Shown here: one piece after another, positions 35,652 to 43,997 of the stretch
Numbering within the stretch: position 1 is the first letter of the stretch
Layout of the letters: the number at the start of each line of letters is the position of its first letter
NCBI RefSeq assembly: GCF_913774235.1
Contig: NZ_CAJYDW010000013.1
Location: 1-64,000, forward strand
DNA from: an uncultured Pseudomonas sp.
GTDB lineage: Bacteria > Pseudomonadota > Gammaproteobacteria > Pseudomonadales > Pseudomonadaceae
DNA length: 64,000 nt
Reading direction: 5' to 3'
The notes under the pieces: generated by a model
Database searches by the model: none
What the model was told of the DNA's origin: nothing
What the model saw: the letters and a program-made list of their open reading frames with translations, nothing else
Position numbers and translations under genes: made by a program

Positions 35652-36884
35652 ATGCAAACCAATCTGAGTCCCGCCGCTCGCGAACTGCCCCGCGCCGCCG
35701 ATGCCGAGCGGGTGCTGCGCAGCTGCGTGCACTGCGGCTTCTGCAACGCCACCTGCCCAACCTACCAGTTGCTTGGCGACGAGCTGGACGGTCCGCGTGG
35801 CCGGATCTACCTGATCAAGGGCATGCTCGAAGGTGGCGAGGTCAGCGAGAAGACCCGCGAGCACCTCGACCGCTGCCTGACCTGCCGCAATTGCGAGACC
35901 ACCTGTCCCTCGGGCGTGTCCTATCACGAATTGCTCGACGTCGGCCGCGCCGAGGTGGAGCGCCGGGTGCCCCGGCCGCTGGGCCAGCGCCTGCTGCGCG
36001 CCGGGCTACGCCAGGTGCTGCCGCAGCCGCGGCTGTTCGGGGCGCTGCTGAAAAGCGGCCAGGCGCTGAAGCCGCTGCTGCCGGCCAGTGTCCAGGCCAA
36101 GTTGCCGGCGCGCATCGCCGCCCCCGGTGTACGGCCGGCGCCGCGCCATGCCCGGCGCATGCTGATCCTCGAAGGCTGCGTGCAGCCGGGGCTGTCGCCC
36201 AATACCAATGCCGCCGCCGCACGGGTGCTGGATCGCCTCGGCATCAGCCTGGAAGCGGCGCCCCGTGCCGGCTGCTGCGGCGCGGTTGACTACCACCTCA
36301 ACGCCCAGGAGGCCGGCCTCGACCGCGCCCGGCGCAACATCGACGCCTGGTGGCCGGCGCTGCAGGCCGGCGCCGAGGCCATCATCCAGACCGCCAGCGG
36401 CTGCGGTGCCTTCGTCAAGGAATACGCCAGCCTGCTCAAGGACGATCCGGCCTATGCTGCCAAGGCGCGGGAAGTCTCGGCGCGCACCCGCGACCTGGTG
36501 GAGGTGCTGCGCGAACTGCCGCTGGAAGAATTGCGCCTGGCCAACACCCCGCGGCTGGCCTTCCATTGCCCTTGCACCCTGCAGCACGCCCAGCGCCTGG
36601 GCGGCGCCGTGGAAGGCGTGCTGCAGCGCCTCGGCTTCCCCCTGGCGCCGGTGCCGGACGGCCACCTCTGCTGCGGCTCGGCCGGTACCTATTCGCTGAC
36701 CCAGCCGGACTTGTCGCGGCGGCTGCGCGACGCCAAGCTCGACGCCCTGGAGAGCGGCCGGCCGGAGGTGATCGCCACCGCCAACATCGGCTGCCAGAGC
36801 CATCTCGACGGCGCCGGGCGTACTCCCGTGCGCCACTGGATCGAAATCCTCGACGCGGCCCTGGCCGCCCCGACCCAAGCCTGA
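35652..36884 (+). CDS. glcF: Glycolate oxidase iron-sulfur subunit GlcF
   Basis: A 410-residue subunit that passes electrons from the flavin subunits to the quinone pool. Two 4Fe-4S motifs are clear near the N-terminus (CVHCGFCNATCP and CLTCRNCETTCP), followed by two CCG domains (AGCCGAVDYH and LCCGSAGTYS). The frame runs open from 35205, but the ATG at 35652 is preceded by AAGGAG at the end of glcE and gives the family length. glcG follows 13 bp later. Confidence 0.94.
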   Translation: MQTNLSPAARELPRAADAERVLRSCVHCGFCNATCPTYQLLGDELDGPRGRIYLIKGMLEGGEVSEKTREHLDRCLTCRNCETTCPSGVSYHELLDVGRAEVERRVPRPLGQRLLRAGLRQVLPQPRLFGALLKSGQALKPLLPASVQAKLPARIAAPGVRPAPRHARRMLILEGCVQPGLSPNTNAAAARVLDRLGISLEAAPRAGCCGAVDYHLNAQEAGLDRARRNIDAWWPALQAGAEAIIQTASGCGAFVKEYASLLKDDPAYAAKAREVSARTRDLVEVLRELPLEELRLANTPRLAFHCPCTLQHAQRLGGAVEGVLQRLGFPLAPVPDGHLCCGSAGTYSLTQPDLSRRLRDAKLDALESGRPEVIATANIGCQSHLDGAGRTPVRHWIEILDAALAAPTQA

Positions 36885-36897
36885 CCCTGGAGGCCCC

Positions 36898-37302
36898 ATG
36901 AAGACCAAAGCCGTGCTCACCCTCGCCGAGATCGACACCCTGCTGGCCGCCGGCCGCGCCGAAGCCGAGCGCCAGGGCTGGGCCGTGTGCATCGCCGTGG
37001 CCGACGACGGCGGTCATCCGCTGGCGCTGCTGCGCCTCGACGGCGCCGCGCCCAACAGCGCCTACATCGCCCCGGAAAAGGCCCGCAGCGCCGCCCTGGC
37101 GCGCAAGGAGTCCAAGGCGCTGGAAGAGATGATCAACAACGGCCGCACCGCCTTTCTCAGCGCGCCACTGATGCAGGGCATGCTCGAAGGCGGGGTGCCC
37201 ATCCTGGTAGACGGCCAGGTGGTGGGCGCCGTCGGCGTCTCGGGCGTCAAGGCGCCGGAAGATGCCCAGGTTGCCAAGGCCGCGATTGCAGCCCTCAACT
37301 GA
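36898..37302 (+). CDS. glcG: GlcG/HbpS-family protein
   Basis: A 134-residue small protein of the GlcG/HbpS-like (formerly DUF336) family, with the conserved GWAVCIAVADDGGHPLALLR and GGVPILVDGQVVGAVGVSG segments. It regularly sits in glycolate or diol degradation operons; its biochemical role is not settled, with flavin, heme or corrinoid interactions proposed for relatives. A GGAGG ribosome site lies five bases before the ATG. It is co-transcribed with glcF and glcB. Confidence 0.88.
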   Translation: MKTKAVLTLAEIDTLLAAGRAEAERQGWAVCIAVADDGGHPLALLRLDGAAPNSAYIAPEKARSAALARKESKALEEMINNGRTAFLSAPLMQGMLEGGVPILVDGQVVGAVGVSGVKAPEDAQVAKAAIAALN

Positions 37303-37332
37303 ATTCAACGCTTCACATTAAGGAAAGCCATC

Positions 37333-39507
37333 ATGACCGACCGTACTACCCTGGGCCGCCTGCAGGTGGCCACCGAGCTGCAGCGCTTCATCGACGAGGA
37401 AGTGCTGCCCGGCACCGGGCTCGACACCGCCGCCTTCTGGTCGGGGGTGGACCAACTGGTGCACGAGCTGGCGCCGCGCAATCGCGAACTCTTGGCCGAG
37501 CGTGATCGCCTGCAGGTGGAACTGGACAACTGGCACAGTGCCCATCCCGGCCCGGTGACCGACGTGGCCGCCTACCAGAGCTTCCTGGAAGGCATCGGCT
37601 ATCTGCAGCCGGTGCCCGGCCAGGTGCAGGCCTCGACCTCGGGCGTCGACCGCGAGATCGCCGAGCAGGCCGGTCCGCAGCTGGTGGTGCCGGTGCTCAA
37701 CGCCCGCTACGCCCTGAACGCCGCCAACGCCCGCTGGGGCTCGCTGTACGACGCCCTCTACGGCACCGATGCTCTGCCCGAGACCGACGGCGCCGAGCGT
37801 GGCAAGGGCTACAACCCCGTCCGCGGTGCCAAGGTGGTGGCCTTCGCCCGCCAGGTGCTGGACGGCGTGGCGCCCCTGGCCAGCGGCTCGCACCAGGACG
37901 CCACCGCCTACCGCATCCAGGACGGCCGCCTGGTGGTGGACCTCAAGAGCGGCACCAGCGAACTGGCCGATCCGGCCGTCTTCGTCGGCTACCAGGGCGA
38001 TGCCGCCGCGCCCTCGGCCGTGCTGCTGCGCCATAACGGCCTACACCTGGAGATCCAGATCGACCGCGATAGCACCATCGGCAAGACCGACGCCGCCGGG
38101 GTCAAGGACCTGCTGATGGAGGCCGCGGTCAGCACCATCATGGACCTGGAAGACTCCATCGCCGCGGTGGATGCCGCCGACAAGGTCTTGGCCTATCGCA
38201 ACTGGCTGGGCCTGATGAAGGGCGACCTGGCCGAGGAAGTCAGCAAGGGCGGCGAGACCTTTACCCGCCGCCTCAACTCCGACCGCGAATACCAGGGTGC
38301 CAACGGCCAGCCGCTGACCCTGCACGGGCGTTCGCTGCTGTTCATCCGTAACGTCGGCCACCTGATGACCAACCCGGCGGTGCTGCTGGAAGATGGGCGT
38401 GAGATCCCCGAGGGCATCCTCGACGCCGTGGTCACCGTGACCATCGCGATGCACGACCTCAAGCGCCAGGGCAATTCCCGCAGCGGCTCGGTGTACATCG
38501 TCAAACCCAAGATGCACGGCCCGGCCGAGGTGGCCTTTGCCGTCCAGCTGTTCGACCGTGTCGAAGCCCTGTTGGGGCTGCCGGCCAATACGGTCAAGCT
38601 GGGCATCATGGACGAGGAACGCCGCACCAGCGTCAACCTCAAGGCCTGCATCGCCGCCGCCGCGGCGCGAGTGGCCTTCATCAACACCGGCTTCCTCGAC
38701 CGCACCGGCGACGAGATGCACACCGCCATGCTGGCCGGTCCCATGCTGCGCAAGGGCGACATGAAGACCTCCAAGTGGATCACCGCCTACGAGCGCAACA
38801 ACGTGCTGGTCGGCCTGGCCTGCGGCCTGCGCGGCAAGGCGCAGATCGGCAAGGGCATGTGGGCCATGCCGGATCTGATGGCCGCCATGCTGGAGCAGAA
38901 GATCGGCCATCCCAAGGCCGGCGCCAACACCGCTTGGGTGCCGTCGCCCACCGCCGCCGTGCTGCACGCCCTGCATTACCACCAGGTCAACGTCCAGCAG
39001 GTACAGCAGGAACTGGAGCGCAGCGACGTCGATGCCGCCCGCGGCGAATTGCTCGCCGGGCTGCTCAGCGTGCCGGTGGCCGAGTCGCCGGACTGGTCCG
39101 CCGAAGCCATCCAGCAGGAGCTGGACAACAACTGCCAGGGCATCCTCGGCTACGTGGTGCGCTGGGTCGACCAGGGCGTGGGCTGTTCCAAGGTGCCCGA
39201 CATCCATGACGTCGGCCTGATGGAAGACCGCGCCACCCTGCGCATCTCCAGCCAGCACATCGCCAACTGGCTGCACCACGGTGTGGTCAGCGCCGAACAG
39301 GTGGACGAGACGCTGCAGCGCATGGCCAAGGTGGTCGACGGCCAGAACGCCGGCGATGCGCTCTACGAGCCCATGGCCGGCCACTTCGACACGTCCTACG
39401 CCTACCGCGCCGCCCGCGACCTCATCTTCAAGGGCCGCGAGCAGCCCAGCGGCTACACCGAACCGCTGCTGCACGCCTGGCGGTTGAAGAAGAAAGCCGG
39501 GGCCTGA
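37333..39507 (+). CDS. glcB: Malate synthase G
   Basis: A 724-residue monomeric enzyme that condenses glyoxylate with acetyl-CoA to give malate, completing glycolate use in this operon. Conserved segments include [37 protein letters not shown] (with the catalytic Arg), and [13 protein letters not shown]. The length is typical for the G isoform. The ATG at 37333 has AAGGAA upstream. It ends the glc operon and is followed by a hairpin. Confidence 0.96.
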   Translation: MTDRTTLGRLQVATELQRFIDEEVLPGTGLDTAAFWSGVDQLVHELAPRNRELLAERDRLQVELDNWHSAHPGPVTDVAAYQSFLEGIGYLQPVPGQVQASTSGVDREIAEQAGPQLVVPVLNARYALNAANARWGSLYDALYGTDALPETDGAERGKGYNPVRGAKVVAFARQVLDGVAPLASGSHQDATAYRIQDGRLVVDLKSGTSELADPAVFVGYQGDAAAPSAVLLRHNGLHLEIQIDRDSTIGKTDAAGVKDLLMEAAVSTIMDLEDSIAAVDAADKVLAYRNWLGLMKGDLAEEVSKGGETFTRRLNSDREYQGANGQPLTLHGRSLLFIRNVGHLMTNPAVLLEDGREIPEGILDAVVTVTIAMHDLKRQGNSRSGSVYIVKPKMHGPAEVAFAVQLFDRVEALLGLPANTVKLGIMDEERRTSVNLKACIAAAAARVAFINTGFLDRTGDEMHTAMLAGPMLRKGDMKTSKWITAYERNNVLVGLACGLRGKAQIGKGMWAMPDLMAAMLEQKIGHPKAGANTAWVPSPTAAVLHALHYHQVNVQQVQQELERSDVDAARGELLAGLLSVPVAESPDWSAEAIQQELDNNCQGILGYVVRWVDQGVGCSKVPDIHDVGLMEDRATLRISSQHIANWLHHGVVSAEQVDETLQRMAKVVDGQNAGDALYEPMAGHFDTSYAYRAARDLIFKGREQPSGYTEPLLHAWRLKKKAGA

Positions 39508-39517
39508 AGGTATGATT

Positions 39518-39555
39518 CTCAACGCTCGGACGTAGCTTGCGGAGCGAGCGTTGAG
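39518..39555 (+). terminator. Hairpin after glcB
   Basis: CTCAACGCTC (39518-39527) and GAGCGTTGAG (39546-39555) form a perfect 10-bp stem with an 18-base loop, starting 11 bp after the glcB stop. There is no U-run, so it may stabilise the mRNA end or support factor-dependent termination. Confidence 0.5.
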
Positions 39556-39584
39556 GCCCTTGATCCAACGCCGTATGCACCGGC

Positions 39585-39676
39585 TTGACGGACCTCAGGT
39601 CGTTCCCTAGTATGGATCCCAACACGGCCCCTCTCGGCTGACTCACTTAGGTGATGAAGCTGCTGAGGGGTTTTTT
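39585..39676 (+). ncRNA. Candidate very short RNA: promoter plus intrinsic terminator
   Basis: TTGACG (39585-39590), a 17-base spacer and TAGTAT (39608-39613) make a good sigma-70 promoter. A transcript starting near 39620 would be only about 57 nt, ending in a terminator (CCCCTC 39628-39633 with GAGGGG 39665-39670, inner stem TCAC-ttag-GTGA, then TTTTTT). It stops 13 bp before the stop of the Abi-family gene on the opposite strand. Either a tiny RNA or a terminator that happens to follow promoter-like DNA. Confidence 0.4.
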
Positions 39677-39688
39677 ATTGTCTGCGTT

Positions 39689-40681
39689 TTACCAGTCGGC
39701 TTCCCAGCCAGGCTGGGCGCCCATGCCTGCGATGTTCAGGCCTAGGTGTGATAGCTCCGGGAAACTCAGTAGATGCGCCTTGATTCGCTGTGACCAGGTT
39801 GATCGAGGATTCACGACGTCTAGAAGATGGCGTGTCATACGCAGCAGTAGATAGCAGCGCGCCAGAGCATGGGCATTACCTATGAAAGGCTGTGTCCAAG
39901 GCGCCTCGGTCAAGGAGGGCAGCTTCGGCTGATCGACGATGTTGCGATTCCACAGTCGGCTGTGGTGCGCGCAAACATTACGTAGATAGTTGAGGCTACG
40001 TAACCAGGACGAAAAGATACGACCGTTCGATAGTCCATACTTGGCTGCAATGGCGTCCTGTTCGGTCTCTTGCAGGCCACTGTACAACGTGGACGTCGTG
40101 CCGAAATCCCAAACTTCCGCCGCTATCCAGATTGGCAAAGGCAGCCCGTACTTATCCTTGCAATGCCGAATAAAGTCTTCCTTGGAGCGGGCGATCAATT
40201 TTGCCTGACGCCCCAGCCAGTCGTGGTGGCGGCTGAGTCCGGTTCGAGGATCAAGTTTGCTGCTGAAGTCGCCGTGCAATAGTTCGGGGCGCAGGTAGGC
40301 AAAGGCGTCTCTGGCGCCGAGGCAGTAGGCGATGTCGACTCTCAAGCCGACTTCAATGCGCTCCAGGGCATCCAGCGTCAGTAGTCGTAGCTTCTTGTCG
40401 AACACATAGAGGTCGACGGCATTCTGGAAGGTGGCACCGACTTTGAAATCGTCCAGCGCCAAGGTGGTGACCCTGAGCTTTTGCGGCTTCTTACCCCTAT
40501 CGAGCAACACCACGGCACCGCTTCGCTCTCGGAACGCATACCAATAGCCGCTCAGACGGTAATAGCCGATTCGGCTCAGGTAGTTGAGCGCCAACGTTCT
40601 ATCGGTGATGGTCAGACCCCGTCGAGTCAATTGAGCCAGCTGATCATCCACGCTCATCCATGGCTTGGCGTATCCCGACAT
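39689..40681 (-). CDS. Abi_2 (AbiD/AbiF-like) HEPN-motif protein
   Basis: A 330-residue protein of the abortive-infection Abi_2 family. The N-terminal LNYLSRIGYYRLSGYWYAFR stretch and the C-terminal LNYLRNVCAHHSRLWN are typical; the latter holds R234-x4-H239, the RX4-6H motif of HEPN ribonucleases. Such proteins block phage growth by cutting RNA or act as toxins. The ATG at 40681 has AAGGA about eight bases upstream. GC is lower than in neighbouring core genes, suggesting transfer. It sits alone, between glcB and rpoZ, where gmk would be expected. No protein antitoxin is visible; the hairpin-rich upstream leader could be an RNA partner. Confidence 0.82.
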   Translation of the reverse strand: MSGYAKPWMSVDDQLAQLTRRGLTITDRTLALNYLSRIGYYRLSGYWYAFRERSGAVVLLDRGKKPQKLRVTTLALDDFKVGATFQNAVDLYVFDKKLRLLTLDALERIEVGLRVDIAYCLGARDAFAYLRPELLHGDFSSKLDPRTGLSRHHDWLGRQAKLIARSKEDFIRHCKDKYGLPLPIWIAAEVWDFGTTSTLYSGLQETEQDAIAAKYGLSNGRIFSSWLRSLNYLRNVCAHHSRLWNRNIVDQPKLPSLTEAPWTQPFIGNAHALARCYLLLRMTRHLLDVVNPRSTWSQRIKAHLLSFPELSHLGLNIAGMGAQPGWEADW

Positions 40682-40712
40682 TGATCCATTCCTTTTGATC
40701 AGAAAGCTATGC

Positions 40713-40794
40713 AGAGGCTTAGCAAATAGCCTCTATCCCGAGCTGTGCGATCCCTCGGGTCTTCTCGAAGAGAGCTTAAGCAGGAGTATTCTGC
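40713..40794 (-). ncRNA. Hairpin-rich leader upstream of the Abi gene
   Basis: Four consecutive hairpins lie within about 80 bp before the Abi gene: AGAGGCT/AGCCTCT (40713-40734), CCCGAG/CTCGGG (40737-40759), TCTTC/GAAGA (40760-40771) and GCAG/CTGC (40780-40794). The density is unusual for an ordinary 5' UTR. AbiF-type proteins have been described, as I recall, with a structured RNA next to the gene, so this may be the cognate RNA. The strand is assumed from the gene; no promoter was assigned. Confidence 0.4.
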
Positions 40795-40936
40795 GAGTAA
40801 AAGGAAAGCTCACAGTACGTTGGTGATCCAGCGGATCAGGCAGAAGCCTTTTGCTCGGGGCGGACCCTCTCCGGAACAGCATTGACGACCGCTGGCCCTC
40901 CGACCACCGCCTCTTCCCTTGCCACTGGCGAATTTT

Positions 40937-40942
40937 TATACT
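40937..40942 (+). promoter_or_regulatory. -10 element of rpoZ-spoT
   Basis: TATACT lies 46 bp before the rpoZ ATG and is the best -10 in the gap. No good -35 is found at 17 bp (TTCCCT only). Since gmk is not upstream here, the rpoZ operon needs its own promoter. Confidence 0.45.
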
Positions 40943-40987
40943 ATCGGGTCACCCGTTCCCGGGATCATCATCGCCACGAGGAAGACC

Positions 40988-41260
40988 ATGGCCCGCGTCA
41001 CTGTCGAAGACTGCCTGGATAACGTAGACAACCGATTCGAGCTGGTCATGCTCGCCACCAAGCGCTCGCGCCAGCTGGCTACCGGCGGCAAGGAGCCCAA
41101 GGTACCGTGGGACAACGACAAGCCCACCGTCGTCGCCCTGCGCGAAATCGCCGAAGGCCTGGTCGACGAGGAAGTCATCCGTCTGGACGACATCGTCGAG
41201 GAAGAGCCCCTGTTCGCCGCCTTCGAAGTCAACGACGAAGCGGACGGCGAGGCCCTCTAA
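40988..41260 (+). CDS. rpoZ: RNA polymerase omega subunit
   Basis: A 90-residue core polymerase subunit that helps assemble beta-prime and forms part of the ppGpp site. [20 protein letters not shown] and the ATKRSRQL motif are conserved. The frame is open from 40919, but the ATG at 40988 gives the family start and length. spoT follows after three bases, the usual rpoZ-spoT pair. The expected upstream gene gmk is missing from this window. Confidence 0.96.
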   Translation: MARVTVEDCLDNVDNRFELVMLATKRSRQLATGGKEPKVPWDNDKPTVVALREIAEGLVDEEVIRLDDIVEEEPLFAAFEVNDEADGEAL

Positions 41261-41263
41261 GCC

Positions 41264-43423
41264 ATGGCCGCCGAGCCTGCGCATAGTGACGTCCGCCCGA
41301 CCGGCATCGATTTGCTGGCCGAGCGTCTGGCGGACTACCTGACCCCGGACCAGGTCAACCTGGTCCGGCGGGCCTACTACTATGCCGAGCAGGCTCACGA
41401 CGGGCAGCGCCGCCGCAGCGGCGAGCCCTACGTCACCCATCCGTTGGCCGTCGCCAACATCCTCGCCGACATGCACATGGACCATCAGAGCCTGATGGCC
41501 GCCATGCTGCACGACGTGATCGAGGACACCGGCATCGCCAAGGAGGCCCTTGCCGGCCAGTTCGGCGAGACGGTGGCGGAGCTGGTGGACGGGGTCAGCA
41601 AGCTGACCCAGATGAAGTTCGAGACCAAGGCCGAGGCCCAGGCGGAGAACTTCCAGAAGATGACCATGGCGATGTCCAAGGACATCCGCGTCATCCTGGT
41701 CAAGCTGGCCGACCGGCTGCACAACATGCGCACCCTGGACGCCATGCCGCCGGACAAGAGCCGGCGCATCGCCAAGGAAACCCTGGAAATCTACGCGCCC
41801 ATCGCCAACCGGCTGGGCATGCACGATTTCTATGTAGAGTTCGAGGACCTGGGTTTCCGCGCCATGCACCCGATGCGCGCCGAACGCATCCAGCGGGCGG
41901 TCAAGACCGCACGGGGCAATCGCCGCGAGATCCTCGGCAAGATCCAGGAATCCCTGGCCAACTGCCTGGCTCGCGACGGCCTCGACGGCGAGGTGGTCGG
42001 CCGCGAGAAGCACCTGCACAGCATTTACCAGAAGATGCGCGGCAAGCGGAAGTCGTTCAACGAGATCATGGACGTCTACGGCTTCCGCATCATCGTCGAC
42101 AAGGTCGACACCTGCTACCGGGTGCTCGGTGCGGTGCACAATCTTTACAAGCCGTTCCCGGGGCGCTTCAAGGACTACATCGCTATCCCCAAGGCCAACG
42201 GCTACCAGTCCCTGCACACCACCCTGTTCGGTATGCACGGCGTGCCCATCGAGATCCAGATCCGCACCCGCGAGATGGAAGAGATGGCCAACAACGGCAT
42301 CGCCGCCCATGGCCTGTACAAGGCCGGTGGCGACGAGCCGCGCGCCAGCCACCTGCGGGCGCGCCAGTGGGTGAAGGGCATCCTTGAGTTGCAGCAACGT
42401 GCGGGCAACTCCTTGGAATTCATCGAGAACGTGAAGATCGACCTCTTCCCCGACGAGGTCTATGTCTTCACCCCCAAGGGCCGCATCATGGAGCTGCCCA
42501 AGGGCTCCACGGCCGTGGACTTCGCCTACGCGGTGCACACCGACGTCGGCAACAGTTGCATCGCCTGTCGCATCAACCGCCGCCTGGCGCCGCTGTCACA
42601 GCCGCTGGGCAGTGGCGAGACGGTGGAGATCGTCACCGCCCCCGGCGCCCGGCCCAATCCGGCCTGGCTCAACTTCGTGGTCACCGGCAAGGCGCGCACC
42701 AACATCCGCCACGCGCTCAAGCAGCAGCGTCGCTCCGAATCCATCAGCCTCGGCGAGCGGCTGCTGAACAAGGCGCTGTCCGGCTTCGGCACTCAGCTGT
42801 CGAAGATCTCGCCGATGCGCATCCTCTCGGTGCTCGGCGAATACAAGGGCGTGGTGCTGGAAGACCTGCTCGAAGAGATCGGCCTGGGCAATCGCATGGC
42901 CTATGTGGTGGCGCGGCGCCTGGTGTCCGGCAGCGAGCAGGAAGAGCCGCTGGAACCCCAGGCCAGCACCACTCCTCAGGGCCCGCTGGCGATCCGCGGC
43001 ACCGAAGGCCTGGTGATCAGCTACGCCAAGTGCTGTACGCCGATTCCGGGCGATCCCATCGTCGGTCACCTCTCGGCCGGCAAGGGCATGGTGATCCACC
43101 TGGAAAATTGCCGGAACATTGCCGAATTCCGGCACAACAGCGAAAAGTGCATCGTGCTCAACTGGGCCAAGGACGTCACCGGCGAATTCAGCGTCGAATT
43201 GCGCGTCCAGCTGGAGCACCAGCGCGGCCTGATCGCCATGCTGGCCAACAACGTCACCGCCGTGGACGCCAATGTCGAGAAGATCGGCATGAACGAGCGT
43301 GACGGCCGGGTCAGCGTGGTCCAGCTGGTAGTCAGCGTGCGTGATCGCGTGCACCTGGCGCGAGTGATCAAGAAGCTGCGCACGCTCAAGGGCGTAGCTG
43401 GTATCACTCGGGTTCGCAGCTGA
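41264..43423 (+). CDS. spoT: SpoT, bifunctional (p)ppGpp hydrolase/synthetase
   Basis: A 719-residue stringent-response enzyme. The N-terminal hydrolase domain has H59, H83-D84 and E87-D88 (LHDVIEDTG), all needed for Mn-dependent ppGpp breakdown. A synthetase domain follows (VYGFRIIVDKVDTCYRVLG, YKPFPGRFKDYIAIPK), then TGS (about 385-450), helical and ACT domains at the C-terminus. Length is normal for gamma-proteobacterial SpoT. It is co-transcribed with rpoZ, and ridA follows 59 bp later. Confidence 0.96.
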   Translation: MAAEPAHSDVRPTGIDLLAERLADYLTPDQVNLVRRAYYYAEQAHDGQRRRSGEPYVTHPLAVANILADMHMDHQSLMAAMLHDVIEDTGIAKEALAGQFGETVAELVDGVSKLTQMKFETKAEAQAENFQKMTMAMSKDIRVILVKLADRLHNMRTLDAMPPDKSRRIAKETLEIYAPIANRLGMHDFYVEFEDLGFRAMHPMRAERIQRAVKTARGNRREILGKIQESLANCLARDGLDGEVVGREKHLHSIYQKMRGKRKSFNEIMDVYGFRIIVDKVDTCYRVLGAVHNLYKPFPGRFKDYIAIPKANGYQSLHTTLFGMHGVPIEIQIRTREMEEMANNGIAAHGLYKAGGDEPRASHLRARQWVKGILELQQRAGNSLEFIENVKIDLFPDEVYVFTPKGRIMELPKGSTAVDFAYAVHTDVGNSCIACRINRRLAPLSQPLGSGETVEIVTAPGARPNPAWLNFVVTGKARTNIRHALKQQRRSESISLGERLLNKALSGFGTQLSKISPMRILSVLGEYKGVVLEDLLEEIGLGNRMAYVVARRLVSGSEQEEPLEPQASTTPQGPLAIRGTEGLVISYAKCCTPIPGDPIVGHLSAGKGMVIHLENCRNIAEFRHNSEKCIVLNWAKDVTGEFSVELRVQLEHQRGLIAMLANNVTAVDANVEKIGMNERDGRVSVVQLVVSVRDRVHLARVIKKLRTLKGVAGITRVRS

Positions 43424-43482
43424 GGTTGCAGCGGGTTGCCACCGGCTTGCAGAATCGGGTCTTTCCCGCACAGGAGTGATCC

Positions 43483-43863
43483 ATGAGCAAGCAAGTGATC
43501 CACACCGACAAGGCGCCCGCCGCCATTGGTACCTATTCCCAGGCGATCAAGGTCGGTGACACCGTCTATCTCTCCGGGCAGATCCCGCTCAACCCGACCA
43601 GCATGGAGCTGGTGGACGGCTTCGAGGCCCAGGTGGTCCAGGTCTTCGAAAACCTCAAGGCCGTTGCCGAGGCCGCCGGTGGTTCGCTGGCCGATATCGT
43701 CAAGCTGAACATCTTCCTGATCGACCTGGCCCACTTCGCCACCGTCAACGAGATCATGGGCCGCTATTTCCAGCAGCCCTATCCGGCGCGCGCTGCCATT
43801 GGTGTAGCCGCGCTGCCGAAGGGGTCGCAGGTGGAGATGGATGGGGTGTTGGTGCTGGGGTAA
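43483..43863 (+). CDS. ridA: RidA, reactive enamine/imine deaminase
   Basis: A 126-residue trimeric protein that hydrolyses 2-aminoacrylate and related enamines released by PLP enzymes. The motifs [21 protein letters not shown] and the C-terminal [15 protein letters not shown] (with the substrate-binding Arg) are intact. Its place after spoT is conserved in pseudomonads. An AGGAG-type ribosome site precedes the ATG. It is followed by a REP doublet and a strong bidirectional terminator. Confidence 0.94.
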   Translation: MSKQVIHTDKAPAAIGTYSQAIKVGDTVYLSGQIPLNPTSMELVDGFEAQVVQVFENLKAVAEAAGGSLADIVKLNIFLIDLAHFATVNEIMGRYFQQPYPARAAIGVAALPKGSQVEMDGVLVLG

Positions 43864-43873
43864 TCAGTGGTCA

Positions 43874-43937
43874 ATCGCGGCCATGGGCCGCTCCTACAGC
43901 AGCATGATCTCCTGTAGGAGCGGCCCATGGCCGCGAT
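43874..43937. repeat. REP doublet (inverted pair)
   Basis: Perfect 26-bp inverted arms (43874-43899 and 43912-43937) separated by 12 bp, each with the core GGCCATGGGCCGCTCCTACA. The same doublet occurs at 61624-61691. This is a Pseudomonas REP/REPIN-type intergenic repeat, here between convergent genes ridA and katE. Confidence 0.9.
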
Positions 43938-43947
43938 GGCCCCAGAT

Positions 43948-43984
43948 AAAAAAAGCCGACCGTCTCGCGACGGTCGGCTTTTTT
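43948..43984. terminator. Bidirectional terminator of ridA and katE
   Basis: GCCGACCGTC (43955-43964), loop TCGC and GACGGTCGGC (43969-43978) are flanked by an A-run on the left and a T-run on the right, so it can terminate both convergent transcripts. Confidence 0.9.
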
Positions 43985-43997
43985 CATGCCTGCCTGC

